This document shows, in pieces, positions 40,134 through 48,968 of a stretch of DNA of 64,000 bases. The notes below the pieces were generated by a model. That model was not told the origin of the DNA and did not search any database. It worked only from the letters and a program-made list of their open reading frames with translations. Position numbers and translations under genes: made by a program. Within the stretch, counting starts at the first letter, position 1; each line of letters begins with the position of its first letter. Origin of the DNA: JALYNX01 sp963780755 (GTDB lineage Bacteria > Actinomycetota > Acidimicrobiia > Spongiisociales > ZC4RG35); contig CAWACX010000001.1 of NCBI GenBank assembly GCA_963780755.1, positions 868,001 through 932,000 on the forward strand. The letters are read 5' to 3'.

Positions 40134-42842
40134 ATGCCTCCGAGCTCCGACGAGCAGCTCCGCGCCGACATTCGCCGACTGGGCAACCAACTGGGCGACG
40201 CTTTGGTGCGCCAGCACGGGCCCGATCTCCTCGAGCTCGTGGAACAGGTGAGGGCGCTGGGGAAGTCGGTCCGGCGCGGGGGCAGCGCCGAGTCGGCCGA
40301 CGAGCTGTACGGGTTGCTGGCCGGGCAATCGGTCGAGAACGTGATCGCGCTGGTCCGCGCGTTCACCACCTACTTCTATCTGGCAAATGTGGCCGAGCAC
40401 GTCCACCGCATCGATCAACTCGGCGTAGACGAGCGCAGCCTCGAAGCCACGGTCGACCGCGTCCTCGAGGCCGGCCCGAACCTCGACGAGATGGACCAAG
40501 TCCTACGGCGCCTGGAAGTCCGCCCCGTCTTCACCGCCCATCCCACCGAGGCCGCTCGTCGCTCGATCCTGACCAAGACCCGCCAACTGGCCGACCTCGT
40601 CGAGGAGCGGTTGGAAGCTCCCCAGGGCCGTCTGGCCATGATCGATCGGCGCTCGGCGGAGTTGATCGACCAGATCTGGCAGACCGACGAGCTCAGATTG
40701 GAGCGGCCGAGCCCTGTGGAAGAGGCCCGGTCCGCCTTGTACTACCTGGTGCAGATTGCCGAAGAGGTCATGCCCCGTCTCGGCGAGCACGTCGCGGTTC
40801 AACTCGACCGCCTCGGCCCTGAGCACACCGCGACCCCGATCAGGTTCGGGTCATGGGTTGGCGGCGACCGGGACGGCAATCCGCAGGTCACTCCGGAGAC
40901 AACCCTGGAGACACTGGCCCTCCAACACGATCGAGGTTTGCGACATCTGATCGGCCTCGTCGAGGAGCTGGCGGACGAGCTCTCGATGTCGGTGAGATTG
41001 GCGCCGATCAGTCAGGAGTTGGAGGAATCGCTGGTAGCCGATCGCGAGGCGCTGCCCGAGATATGGCAGCGGGAGCAGCGGCGGACCGCCACCGAGCCCT
41101 ACCGCCTCAAGTGCTCATTCATCCACGCCCGACTGATCAACACCAACCACAGGATCCAGCAGGGCCTTTCCCCACATCCAGGCCGGGACTACGCACACCC
41201 CGATCTACTCGTCGCCGAGCTGGACCTCATGGATAACTCGTTGCGGTCGGCCAAGGGCCACCTGATCGCCGATGGCCCTCTGGCCAGGGTGAGGCGGGCT
41301 GCCGCGATGTTCGGCTTCCAGATGGCCACCCTCGACGTCAGGGAGCACTCTTCCAAGCACCGGGCCGCCTTGACCGAGCTCTACTCGCTCGCCGACACCG
41401 ACTACGCCGGCCTCTCCGCGGACGACCGGGCTCGACTGCTTGGTGAAGAGCTCTCCGGCGCGAGGCCGCTCTCCGGACCGACCACCACCCTCGGCGAAGA
41501 GGCTGCCAACACCTTGGGCGGCTTCCGAGCGATTGCCGAAGCCAAAGCCCGTTATGGGGAGCAGGTCATCGAGAGCTACATCGTCTCCATGACCGAGACC
41601 CCTGCCGACGTCCTCGAAGCAGCTGTTCTCGCCAGAGAAGCAGGGTTGGTGGACCTGCGACGCGGTGTTGTGTCGATCGGCCTCGTCCCGCTGGTGGAGA
41701 CCATCGACGACCTGGCGAACGCCGGCCCCCTCCTCGACGGGCTGTTCAGCGACCCTCAGTACCGACAGCTGGTCCGACTCAGGGGCGACACCCAGGAGGT
41801 CATGCTCGGCTACTCCGACTCCAACAAGGTCGGCGGGATCACGACCAGTCAATGGGAGATCTACAAGGCGCAGAGGGTGATGAGAAACATCGCGGTCGAT
41901 CACGGGATCCACCTGCGGCTGTTCCATGGCCGGGGCGGGACCGTCGGCCGGGGAGGCGGGCCGACCCACGCCGCCATCCTCGCCCAGCCTTACGGAACCA
42001 TCGACGGCGACCTCAAGGTGACCGAACAAGGCGAGGTCATCTCGGAGAAATACGGGCATCCCGACCTCGCAGCGCGCAATCTCGAGCTGGCCCTGGCCTC
42101 CGTCCTCGAGTCCTCCCTGCTCCACCGTCGCTCACGTCGGGGGAAGGAGACGCTGGACCGCTGGACCGAGGTCATGGACTGCTTCTCCGCCGAAGCCCAC
42201 TCCGCATACCGGGACCTGGTCGAGCACACCAGCCTGGTCCCGTACTTCCTTGCATCTACCCCGGTGGAGGAATTGGGCCAGCTCAACCTGGGAAGCCGCC
42301 CCTCGCGACGGCCCGGAGGGGTGGGCGGGGTCGACGACCTGCGGGCGATCCCGTGGGTCTTCGGCTGGACTCAGACCCGTCAGATCGTCCCTGGCTGGTA
42401 CGGGGTGGGCAGCGGCCTGCGGGCGGCCCGGAAGGCCGGATACGGCGAGGTTCTCGACGAGATGGTCAAGGACTTCAGCTTCTTCCAGACCTTCCTGTCC
42501 AATGTCGAGATGACCCTGGCCAAGACCGACCTCGACATCGCCGAGCGCTACGTCGACGCCCTCGTGCCCGCCGAGCACCGCGTGGTCCTCGACCTTCTCC
42601 GGTCCGAGATGGAGCTGACCACCTCCGAGCTCCTCTCCTCGCGCCAGGAAGAGGTGCTCATCGCCGACCTCCCGGTCTTGCGACGGACGCTCTCGGTGCG
42701 TGACGTGTACCTGGACCCGATCAACTACCTGCAGGTCGCCTTGCTCGCCAGGAGCCGAGCAGGCGACGACGACCCAGACCTGAGCCGCGCCCTCCTGCTC
42801 ACGATCAACGGGATCGCCACCGGGATGAGGAACACCGGCTAG
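40134..42842 (+). CDS. ppc: Phosphoenolpyruvate carboxylase
   Basis: Forms oxaloacetate from PEP and bicarbonate, refilling the TCA cycle. The 902-residue length is typical. The first active-site His is in VFTAHPTEAARRSIL near residue 134, and the glycine-rich mobile loop FHGRGGTVGRGGGP is near residue 595. GGDRDGNPQVT and MLGYSDSNKVGGITTS are further signatures. Next to a CO dehydrogenase it could help assimilate carbon, but the enzyme is common in heterotrophs. Confidence 0.97.
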   Translation: MPPSSDEQLRADIRRLGNQLGDALVRQHGPDLLELVEQVRALGKSVRRGGSAESADELYGLLAGQSVENVIALVRAFTTYFYLANVAEHVHRIDQLGVDERSLEATVDRVLEAGPNLDEMDQVLRRLEVRPVFTAHPTEAARRSILTKTRQLADLVEERLEAPQGRLAMIDRRSAELIDQIWQTDELRLERPSPVEEARSALYYLVQIAEEVMPRLGEHVAVQLDRLGPEHTATPIRFGSWVGGDRDGNPQVTPETTLETLALQHDRGLRHLIGLVEELADELSMSVRLAPISQELEESLVADREALPEIWQREQRRTATEPYRLKCSFIHARLINTNHRIQQGLSPHPGRDYAHPDLLVAELDLMDNSLRSAKGHLIADGPLARVRRAAAMFGFQMATLDVREHSSKHRAALTELYSLADTDYAGLSADDRARLLGEELSGARPLSGPTTTLGEEAANTLGGFRAIAEAKARYGEQVIESYIVSMTETPADVLEAAVLAREAGLVDLRRGVVSIGLVPLVETIDDLANAGPLLDGLFSDPQYRQLVRLRGDTQEVMLGYSDSNKVGGITTSQWEIYKAQRVMRNIAVDHGIHLRLFHGRGGTVGRGGGPTHAAILAQPYGTIDGDLKVTEQGEVISEKYGHPDLAARNLELALASVLESSLLHRRSRRGKETLDRWTEVMDCFSAEAHSAYRDLVEHTSLVPYFLASTPVEELGQLNLGSRPSRRPGGVGGVDDLRAIPWVFGWTQTRQIVPGWYGVGSGLRAARKAGYGEVLDEMVKDFSFFQTFLSNVEMTLAKTDLDIAERYVDALVPAEHRVVLDLLRSEMELTTSELLSSRQEEVLIADLPVLRRTLSVRDVYLDPINYLQVALLARSRAGDDDPDLSRALLLTINGIATGMRNTG

Positions 42843-42849
42843 ATCATCT

Positions 42850-42896
42850 CTCCCCCGGCGAAGCGTTGGGGGGAGTACCGCCGAAGGCGGGGAGGG
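42850..42896. repeat. Intergenic double-hairpin element, copy 1
   Basis: CTCCCCC (42850-42856) pairs with GGGGGAG (within 42868-42875) over a short loop. A second CCGCC-GAA-GGCGG stem follows, then GGGAGGGGG. A closely similar element occurs at 44630. It lies between ppc and upp and may end transcription or mark a repeated genomic element. Confidence 0.6.
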
Positions 42897-42936
42897 GGCG
42901 GTCCTCCTCCACAGCGGTCACCTAATCTCCGCCGTC

Positions 42937-43557
42937 ATGCCGATCACCATCCTCGACCACCCTCTCGCCGGCGACCTGCTCGGGGTGCTCCGCAGCAAGG
43001 ACACCGAGCCGCCCGAGTTCCGACAGACCGCCGAGCGCCTCGGCTACCTCCTCGTCGCTGAGGCGATGTCCGACGTGGCGGTCGACGAAGTGGCAATCAC
43101 CACCCCACTCGAGGTCACGCCTGGGGTCCGCCTCCATGGCCCGGTCGTCGCGGTGGCCGTCCTCCGCGCCGGTCTCGGCCTTCTCCAATCAGTGCTCACC
43201 CTGGTCCCCGATGCCGCCATCGGCTTCGCCGGCGTGCAGCGCAACGAGGAGACCGCAGAGCCGATGGAGTACTACAACAAGTTCCCGCCCCTCGACCGGG
43301 CTCGGGTGCTGATTCTGGAGCCGATGCTGGCCACCGGAGGCTCCCTCTCCTGGGCGATCGACAAGGTCAAAGAGAACGATGCGAAGAGCATCACCGCGGT
43401 GTGTGTCGTCGCGGCTCCGCAGGGTGTGGCCCGAATCGAGGCCGACCACCCGGATGTCCGCATCGTCGCCGCCGCGCTGGACCGTGACCTGAGCGACGCC
43501 TTCTACATCCAGCCCGGGCTCGGCGACATGGGAGACCGGCTGTTCGGGACTCTGTGA
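42937..43557 (+). CDS. upp: Uracil phosphoribosyltransferase
   Basis: Salvages uracil to UMP with PRPP. The 206-residue protein has VAVLRAGLGLLQSVLTLVPD, the PRPP loop LEPMLATGGSLSWAID, and the uracil-binding end FYIQPGLGDMGDRLFGT. ATG 42937 is eight bases from a TAATCT box. It overlaps the next gene (GTGA). It fits with the cytosine deaminase at 12377. Confidence 0.96.
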   Translation: MPITILDHPLAGDLLGVLRSKDTEPPEFRQTAERLGYLLVAEAMSDVAVDEVAITTPLEVTPGVRLHGPVVAVAVLRAGLGLLQSVLTLVPDAAIGFAGVQRNEETAEPMEYYNKFPPLDRARVLILEPMLATGGSLSWAIDKVKENDAKSITAVCVVAAPQGVARIEADHPDVRIVAAALDRDLSDAFYIQPGLGDMGDRLFGTL

Positions 43558-43833
43558 CCGACTTCGAGGAAGCCGTGCTCGTCGTGCATCGAGGCGCTCG
43601 AACCGGGCGACGTCATCACTTACGGAGAGGTGGCCGCCGAAGCCGGCTTTCCCGGGGCGGCCCGAGCGGTCGGGTCGGTCCTCGCCCGATGCGATTCCGA
43701 TCTCCCCTGGTGGCGGGTGGTGGGGGCGGGAGGCCAGCTGAGGTCACCCGAGCCGACACGGCAAAGCAACTTGCTGGCCCGGGAGGGTGTGACGGTGAGC
43801 AATGGCAGGGTCCACATCCCCAGGAACCGCTGA
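43554..43833 (+). CDS. Alkyltransferase-like (ATL) DNA-binding protein, frameshifted
   Basis: The repaired protein of about 92 residues matches the DNA-binding half of O6-alkylguanine-DNA alkyltransferase. It has GDVITYGEVAAEAGFPGAAR and AVGSVLARCDSDLPWWRVVG. Where the repair enzyme has PCHRV, this protein has PWWRV, so the alkyl-accepting Cys is missing. ATL proteins bind alkylated guanine and recruit nucleotide excision repair. One extra base near 43588 breaks the frame. The GTG start overlaps the upp stop. Confidence 0.78.
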
Positions 43834-43878
43834 GCCGATGTCGGTCGTCCAATGCGGAGAGATCCCAATGGAGGTCAG

Positions 43879-44625
43879 ATGCGACGTTCGAGCCTGGCGC
43901 TGGCGGCCCTCGCGGCCTTGGTCCTCACCGCGTGCGCGGCGACAGACAGCGGCGGAAGTGCGGGCACCCCGGTGGTCAACGTGAACGGCACCGGCTCGGG
44001 TGTGACCGGGATCACGGTGACCGGCACCGGAGAGGTGACCGGCACGCCGGACACGGTTGAGATCAACCTCGGAATCTCCGTGCTCGAGGAGACCGTGGAG
44101 GCCGCGACATCGAGCGCTGCCGAGAAGGCCAACGCCCTGATCGCCACTCTCACCGACGGTGGCGTCGATCGAGAAGACATCACGACCACCGACTACTCCA
44201 TCTACCCCGAGTACGACTACTCCTCGAACCAGCAGCGCCTGGTGGGATACCGGGTCAGCAACACGGTCCGGGTGAAAATTCGTGACATCGAGAGCACCGG
44301 CTCGGTCATCGACAACGCCGCGGCTGCCGGTGGGGACGACGTGGTGATCAACGGCATCCAGTTCAGCCTCGACGACGATGCGGAGCTCGTTGAAGCAGCG
44401 CGCACTGCGGCCTGGGAAGACGCCATGGCCAAGGCCACCCAGCTCGCCCAACTTTCCGGGCAACAACTTGGAGCGGCCATCTCGATCAATGAGACCGTCA
44501 CCAGCCAACCGCCGCCCGTCTACTTCGAGCGTGCCGTGGCAGCCGATGCCGCAGAGACGCCGATCGAGCCCGGGACCTCGGCAGTGACGATCACCCTCCA
44601 GGTCAACTTCGCCCTCGAGGCTTGA
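43879..44625 (+). CDS. SIMPL-domain (DUF541) lipoprotein
   Basis: A 248-residue exported protein from ATG 43879. The signal peptide ends in a lipobox (AALVLTAC). The rest is a SIMPL/DUF541 domain: ITVTGTGEVTGTPDTVEINL, then GYRVSNTVRVKIRDIESTGS and DDVVINGIQFSLDD. Family members are periplasmic or surface proteins of uncertain role. A GGAGGT site lies three bases before the ATG. Confidence 0.85.
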   Translation: MRRSSLALAALAALVLTACAATDSGGSAGTPVVNVNGTGSGVTGITVTGTGEVTGTPDTVEINLGISVLEETVEAATSSAAEKANALIATLTDGGVDREDITTTDYSIYPEYDYSSNQQRLVGYRVSNTVRVKIRDIESTGSVIDNAAAAGGDDVVINGIQFSLDDDAELVEAARTAAWEDAMAKATQLAQLSGQQLGAAISINETVTSQPPPVYFERAVAADAAETPIEPGTSAVTITLQVNFALEA

Positions 44626-44629
44626 TTTT

Positions 44630-44686
44630 CTCCCCCCAGGAGCGAAGCGACGTTGGGGGGAGTACCGCCGCAGGCGGGGAGGGGGG
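44630..44686. repeat. Intergenic double-hairpin element, copy 2
   Basis: CTCCCCCCA (44630-44638) pairs with TGGGGGGAG (44654-44662); a perfect CCGCC-GCA-GGCGG stem follows at 44665-44677. It matches copy 1 at 42850 in both stems. It sits between two convergent genes, as a bidirectional terminator would. Confidence 0.6.
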
Positions 44687-45856
44687 CTACCTCGACACCA
44701 CCCCGGCCGGAGCACAGAGGTGGTCGTAGTCGACCAGCCGTGGCGGGTGGTCCTCGTCGGCACATGCCGGGCAATCAGGGTCCCGCCTCAGGTTCAGGGT
44801 GATGAACTCCTGGCTGAGGGCGTCGTAGGTGAGGAGCCGGCCGATCAACGACTCTCCGATCCCAAGCACCAGCTTGATCGCCTCGGTCGCTTGCAGGGTG
44901 CCGATCACCCCGGGGAGGACACCGAGCACTCCTGCCTCGGCGCATGAAGGAGCCAATTCGGGCGGCGGGGGCTCGGGAAACTGGCAGCGATAGCAGGGAC
45001 CGTGATAGGGGTCGAAGACCGTGACCTGGCCGTCGAAGCGGAAGATCGAGCCATGGACCACAGGGACCCGGAGATGCAGCGATGCGTCGTTCACCAGGTA
45101 GCGGGTCGGGAAGTTGTCGCCACCGTCCAGGATCACGTCGTAACCGCCAAGGATGCGGAGCACGTTCTCCGACGAGAGCATTTCGTTGTAGGTGACGACC
45201 TTCACATCTGGGTTCAGTGCCCCGAGAGTCTCCCGGGCCGATTCGACCTTGGACTGGCCCAGGCGCTCGACATTGTGCAGCACCTGCCTCTGCAGGTTCG
45301 TCGAGTCGACGACGTCGAAGTCGACTATCCCGATGGTGCCGACCCCGGCCGCGGCAAGGTAGAGGGCGGCCGGTGATCCCAGTCCCCCGGCGCCCACGAT
45401 GAGGACCTTGGAGTCGAGGAGTTTCATCTGGCCCGGCTCCCCTACCTCCGGAAGCAGGGTGTGCCTGCTGTAGCGGATGCGCTGGTCGCTGGTCAGGCCA
45501 ACGGGTGCCCCCCACTCGTGCCCTTCGCCCTTCCACCGGTCGAACCCGCCGGCCAAAGAGGAAACGTCCTGGTAGCCCAACTCCTGAAGCGTGACCGCAG
45601 CCAGCGCCGACCGGGCGCCTACGGCGCAGTAGAGGACGATGGTTTGATCGAGATCGGGGACCAACCCCGCGATCGAGCTCTCGAGCCGACCCCGGGGAAC
45701 GTGGACCGACCCAGGAATCGAGCCTTGCTCGTGCTCGTCGGCCTCCCTGACATCGATGATGGTCACATCGTCGAGCTGTTTGACGAGTTGATTGGCATCG
45801 ATCTCGAGGATCCGCGCCTTGGCCGCTGCCACCAGCTCCCGATAGGACATGCTCAT
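44687..45856 (-). CDS. Rhodanese-ThiF/MoeB fusion, sulfur-carrier adenylyltransferase
   Basis: A 389-residue protein. Residues 20-115 are a rhodanese domain with the active Cys in VLYCAVGARSALA. Residues 125-385 are an E1-like ThiF/MoeB domain: LIVGAGGLGSPAALYLAAAG, DSTNLQRQVLH, ILDGGDNFPTRYLVND, the catalytic Cys region APSCAEAGVLG, and two CxxC zinc pairs (CYRC, CPAC). It likely activates a MoaD/ThiS-type carrier for molybdopterin, thiamine or cysteine synthesis. In MoeZ-type proteins the rhodanese is C-terminal; here it is N-terminal. Confidence 0.88.
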   Translation of the reverse strand: MSMSYRELVAAAKARILEIDANQLVKQLDDVTIIDVREADEHEQGSIPGSVHVPRGRLESSIAGLVPDLDQTIVLYCAVGARSALAAVTLQELGYQDVSSLAGGFDRWKGEGHEWGAPVGLTSDQRIRYSRHTLLPEVGEPGQMKLLDSKVLIVGAGGLGSPAALYLAAAGVGTIGIVDFDVVDSTNLQRQVLHNVERLGQSKVESARETLGALNPDVKVVTYNEMLSSENVLRILGGYDVILDGGDNFPTRYLVNDASLHLRVPVVHGSIFRFDGQVTVFDPYHGPCYRCQFPEPPPPELAPSCAEAGVLGVLPGVIGTLQATEAIKLVLGIGESLIGRLLTYDALSQEFITLNLRRDPDCPACADEDHPPRLVDYDHLCAPAGVVSR

Positions 45857-45968
45857 ACGTCGACCTCCGCATTAGTGGGGCCGGAATCGAGTATTGCGCT
45901 GGCGCCTACGGCGGTCAATATCGCGGGCGACACCTCAGCCGGCGACGCAATTGGCTAAACATAAGCCG

Positions 45969-47139
45969 GTGAAGTCAGCCGAGCACACGACGCCGTTGCC
46001 GCCTGACCCCAACTGGGCGCCGTCCACCCGGCGCCTGGTGGTCATCCTCGTCGTGACCCTGCTCCTCGCAGGGAGCCTCTTCTTCCTGAAGGGGATCATG
46101 ACCCAGCTCGTAGTCGCAGCGCTGCTCGCGTTCCTCCTCGAGCCACTCATCAGCTGGTTGGTCAGCAAGCTCAATTTCCCGAAGTGGCTGGCGATCCTCC
46201 TCGTGTACGTGCTGATCGCGGTGCTGACCTTCTGGGCGATCTTCATCCTCCCGGTGCTCGTGGTCCAGTCCCTCGCTCAGATCGACTTCTCGGAGATCTC
46301 GGCCTCATTCGATGCATGGGTGCTCGGGCTGGCGGAAGACCTCTCTTCGGTGTCGATCATGGGAACGGTTGTCGACCTGACGGCCATCGCAGATGGCATC
46401 GAGAACTTTGGGCCGCCTGAAGACCCCGCCGAAACCCTGCGCGGCCTGATTCAGGGGGCGGTGGCCGGGCTCGCCGGGGCGTTCGGCCTGGTGATGTCGA
46501 TGATTGGCTTCATCCTGTTCACCGGGCTCGTCGCCATCTATCTCAGCGGAGGGGCCACGAGATTCGTGGACTCGGCCATCAACGTCTTCCCTGTGAAGGC
46601 ACGTCCCGAAGCCATCTACCTCGGCCGGCAAGTCAACGAGGTATGGAACGACTACGTGCGCGGCCAGGCGGTGATGATGGTGCTCATCGGCACCACTACC
46701 GCCATAGTCACCTGGCTGCTCGGCGTTCCCGGAGCGATCTTTCTCGGCCTGATCGCCGGATTGCTGGAGTGCATTCCAACCTTCGGGCCGATCATCTCCA
46801 CCATTCCCGCGGTGATCGTGGCGTTGGTGCAGGGGTCGACTCGGTTCGAAGACATGTCGCACGGCCTTTTCGCCGTGATCGTCATCATTGCCTACATCCT
46901 GATCCAGCAATTGGAGAGCTCGATTCTCGCCCCGCGGATAGTGGGCGGGGCGGTGATCCTTCCGCCGATCATCGTGCTACTCGCGATCACCGCCGGGCTA
47001 CAGGTCTGGGGCATCGTCGGCGCGATCGTCGCGGTGCCGGTCGTCGCCACCGTCCGTGCCGTCGTCCGGTACCTTTGGGCGAGATCCGTTCCCGGCTCAG
47101 GACCGCCAGAAGCCCGTCGAAGAAGGAAACCCACCATGA
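45969..47139 (+). CDS. AI-2E family transporter (TqsA/PerM-like), frameshifted at the end
   Basis: A membrane protein of about 390 residues with eight hydrophobic segments. Family features are VVAALLAFLLEPLISWLV, GVPGAIFLGLIAGLLECIP and the PIISTIPAVIVALV segment. As sequenced the frame runs into the next gene with no stop. Removing one T near 47074 gives GRDPFPAQDRQKPVEEGNPP and a TGA overlapping the next ATG (ATGA), the normal coupling here. The start is put at GTG 45969. The substrate is not predictable. Confidence 0.8.
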
Positions 47140-47919
47140 CCGCAACCCAATCGAGCGAAAAGCGCCTCACCGACGAGCAGCTCGCTGAGCTTCTCCAGGT
47201 GATCAAGAAGGCCGACAGTGTGGAGCTGAAGCTCACCGTCCCCGATTCCAGCCGGCGATCCGCAGTCGCCGCGCTGGACCTGGACCCGCTGGATGCCCAG
47301 ATCCGGCAGGTGCTCTTCTTCGACACCCTCGACCTCTCCCTCAATAAGGCAGGGGTGGTGGTGCGGGCCCGGCGAATCCAGGGCAAGGGTGGCGACTCCA
47401 CGGTCAAGCTCCGCCCGGTGGCCCCCGACGAGCTGCCCCCCGAGATCCGGAAGTCGCCGGCCTTCGGAGTCGAAGTGGACGCCCTTCCCGGTGGGTTCGT
47501 CTGCTCGGGCACGATGAAAGGGGTCGCCGACTCGATGGCAATCAGGGAGACCGCGGCCGGCGTCCACCCGATCCGCAAGTTGTTCACGAAGGAACAGCGC
47601 GCCTTCTACGCCGATCACGCCCCGGAAGGGATCGGAGCTCAACGACCTCGTCGTTCTGGGCCCGATCAACGTGTTCAAGCTGAAGTTCGCGCCGAAAGAG
47701 TTTCGCCCGATGGTGGCCGAGCTATGGAACTACCCGGACGGGAGCCGGATCCTGGAGCTGTCCACGAAATGCCTCCCCGCAGAGGCGTTCCAGGTGGCGG
47801 TGGAAGCCCGCGCCTACCTGTCCGGCAAGGGAATCGACCTATCGGCCGAGCAGGCAACGAAGACCGCGACGGCGCTCGACTTCTTCGTGAAAGAGGCCCG
47901 GGAGGCAGCAGTCGGCTAA
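47136..47919 (+). CDS. CYTH-domain protein, frameshifted
   Basis: A triphosphate-tunnel metalloenzyme of about 260 residues from ATG 47136 (GAAGAAGG upstream). The fold's charged strands appear as SVELKLTVPD, VVVRARRIQGKGGDSTVKLR and, after one extra G near 47640, INVFKLKFAPKEFRPMVAEL. Members include adenylate cyclase type IV, thiamine triphosphatase and polyphosphatases, so the substrate is a triphosphate-like molecule. The C-terminus is helical. Confidence 0.8.
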
Positions 47920-47960
47920 CCCTGTTTGGATTTCGCGACCCCGAGCGGTAGACAACAGCG

Positions 47961-48968
47961 ATGAGGCATTTCCTCGGCACCACCGACTGGTCGCGGCCCG
48001 AACTGCAGGCCTTGCTCGAGGACGCCCGCGCCCTCCGCGCCGCTCCGTACAACGACTCGCTGGCCGGGAAGACGATCGCGCTTCTCTTCCTCAACAACTC
48101 GCTTCGGACCAGGACCTCGTTCGATGTCGGGATCAACCAACTCGGTGGTCACGCCGTGGTGCTGTCCCCCAGCGGTGGGATGTGGCCTCTCGAGTTCGAG
48201 GACGGCGTCGTGATGGACGGGGAGGCCGAGGAGCACGTGAAGGAGGCAGCCAAGGTCCTGTCCCGGTATTGCGACCTGATCGGGATCCGGGCGTTCCCAA
48301 AGTTCCAGGACTGGGAGGAGGACCGAAAGGACGCGGTCCTCAACTCCTTCGCCCGCTACGCGGACGTGCCGGTGATCAACATGGAAACGATCGTCCACCC
48401 CTGCCAGGAGCTGGCCCATGTCATGGCGCTCCAGGACCATCTCGGCGACCTGACAGGCAAGAAGTATCTGCTGACCTGGAGCTATCACCCCAAGCCACTG
48501 AACACCGCCGTCGCCAATTCGTCGTTGCTCATCGCCGCCAAGTTCGGGATGGACGTGACCCTGCTCTGCCCCACCGAGGCATTCGTGCTCGACGACCGCT
48601 ACCTCGTGCAGGCGATGAGCGACGCACGGGCCCAGGGCCGGAAGGTCAACATCACCCACGACATCGAAGGCGGGTATGACGGTGCGGACGTGGTCTACGC
48701 CAAGAGTTGGGGGGCCCTCCCCTACTTCGGGAACTGGGAGGCGGAAAAGCCGATCCGGGACCGGTTCCGCCACTTCATCGTCGACGAGGAAAAGATGGCG
48801 AGGACCAATGAGGCCTTGATCAGCCACTGCCTCCCCATGCGACGGAACATGATCATGACCGACGCGGTCTTCGACGGCCCGAACTGCTTCGCCTATGAGG
48901 AGGCCGAGAACCGGCTCCACGTGCAGAAGGCAATCATGCGATCTCTGGTTTCCGACCAGAATCGTTGA
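47961..48968 (+). CDS. argF': N-acetylornithine carbamoyltransferase
   Basis: Carbamoylates N-acetylornithine to N-acetylcitrulline. The 335-residue protein follows the Xanthomonas enzyme closely: FLNNSLRTRTSFDVGINQLG (carbamoyl-phosphate site), WPLEFEDGVVMDGEAEEHV, IGIRAFPKFQDW, INMETIVHPCQELAHVMALQ, TWSYHPKPLNTAVANSSLL and HCLPMRRNMIMTDAV. Normal OTCases lack the extended middle segments and the Lys/Pro-rich HPKPLNTAVANS motif. It is the first gene of an arginine operon. Confidence 0.92.
   Translation: MRHFLGTTDWSRPELQALLEDARALRAAPYNDSLAGKTIALLFLNNSLRTRTSFDVGINQLGGHAVVLSPSGGMWPLEFEDGVVMDGEAEEHVKEAAKVLSRYCDLIGIRAFPKFQDWEEDRKDAVLNSFARYADVPVINMETIVHPCQELAHVMALQDHLGDLTGKKYLLTWSYHPKPLNTAVANSSLLIAAKFGMDVTLLCPTEAFVLDDRYLVQAMSDARAQGRKVNITHDIEGGYDGADVVYAKSWGALPYFGNWEAEKPIRDRFRHFIVDEEKMARTNEALISHCLPMRRNMIMTDAVFDGPNCFAYEEAENRLHVQKAIMRSLVSDQNR

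Noticed and set aside
45969..47919. AI-2E transporter apparently fused to a CYTH domain.
   Set aside because: A single extra T near 47074 explains it. In the corrected frame the transporter ends at TGA 47139, overlapping the CYTH ATG, as other coupled genes here do.
47961..48968. Ordinary ornithine carbamoyltransferase.
   Set aside because: The WPLEFEDGVVMDG and HPKPLNTAVANS blocks and adjacent NAGS/K fusion point to the N-acetylornithine enzyme.
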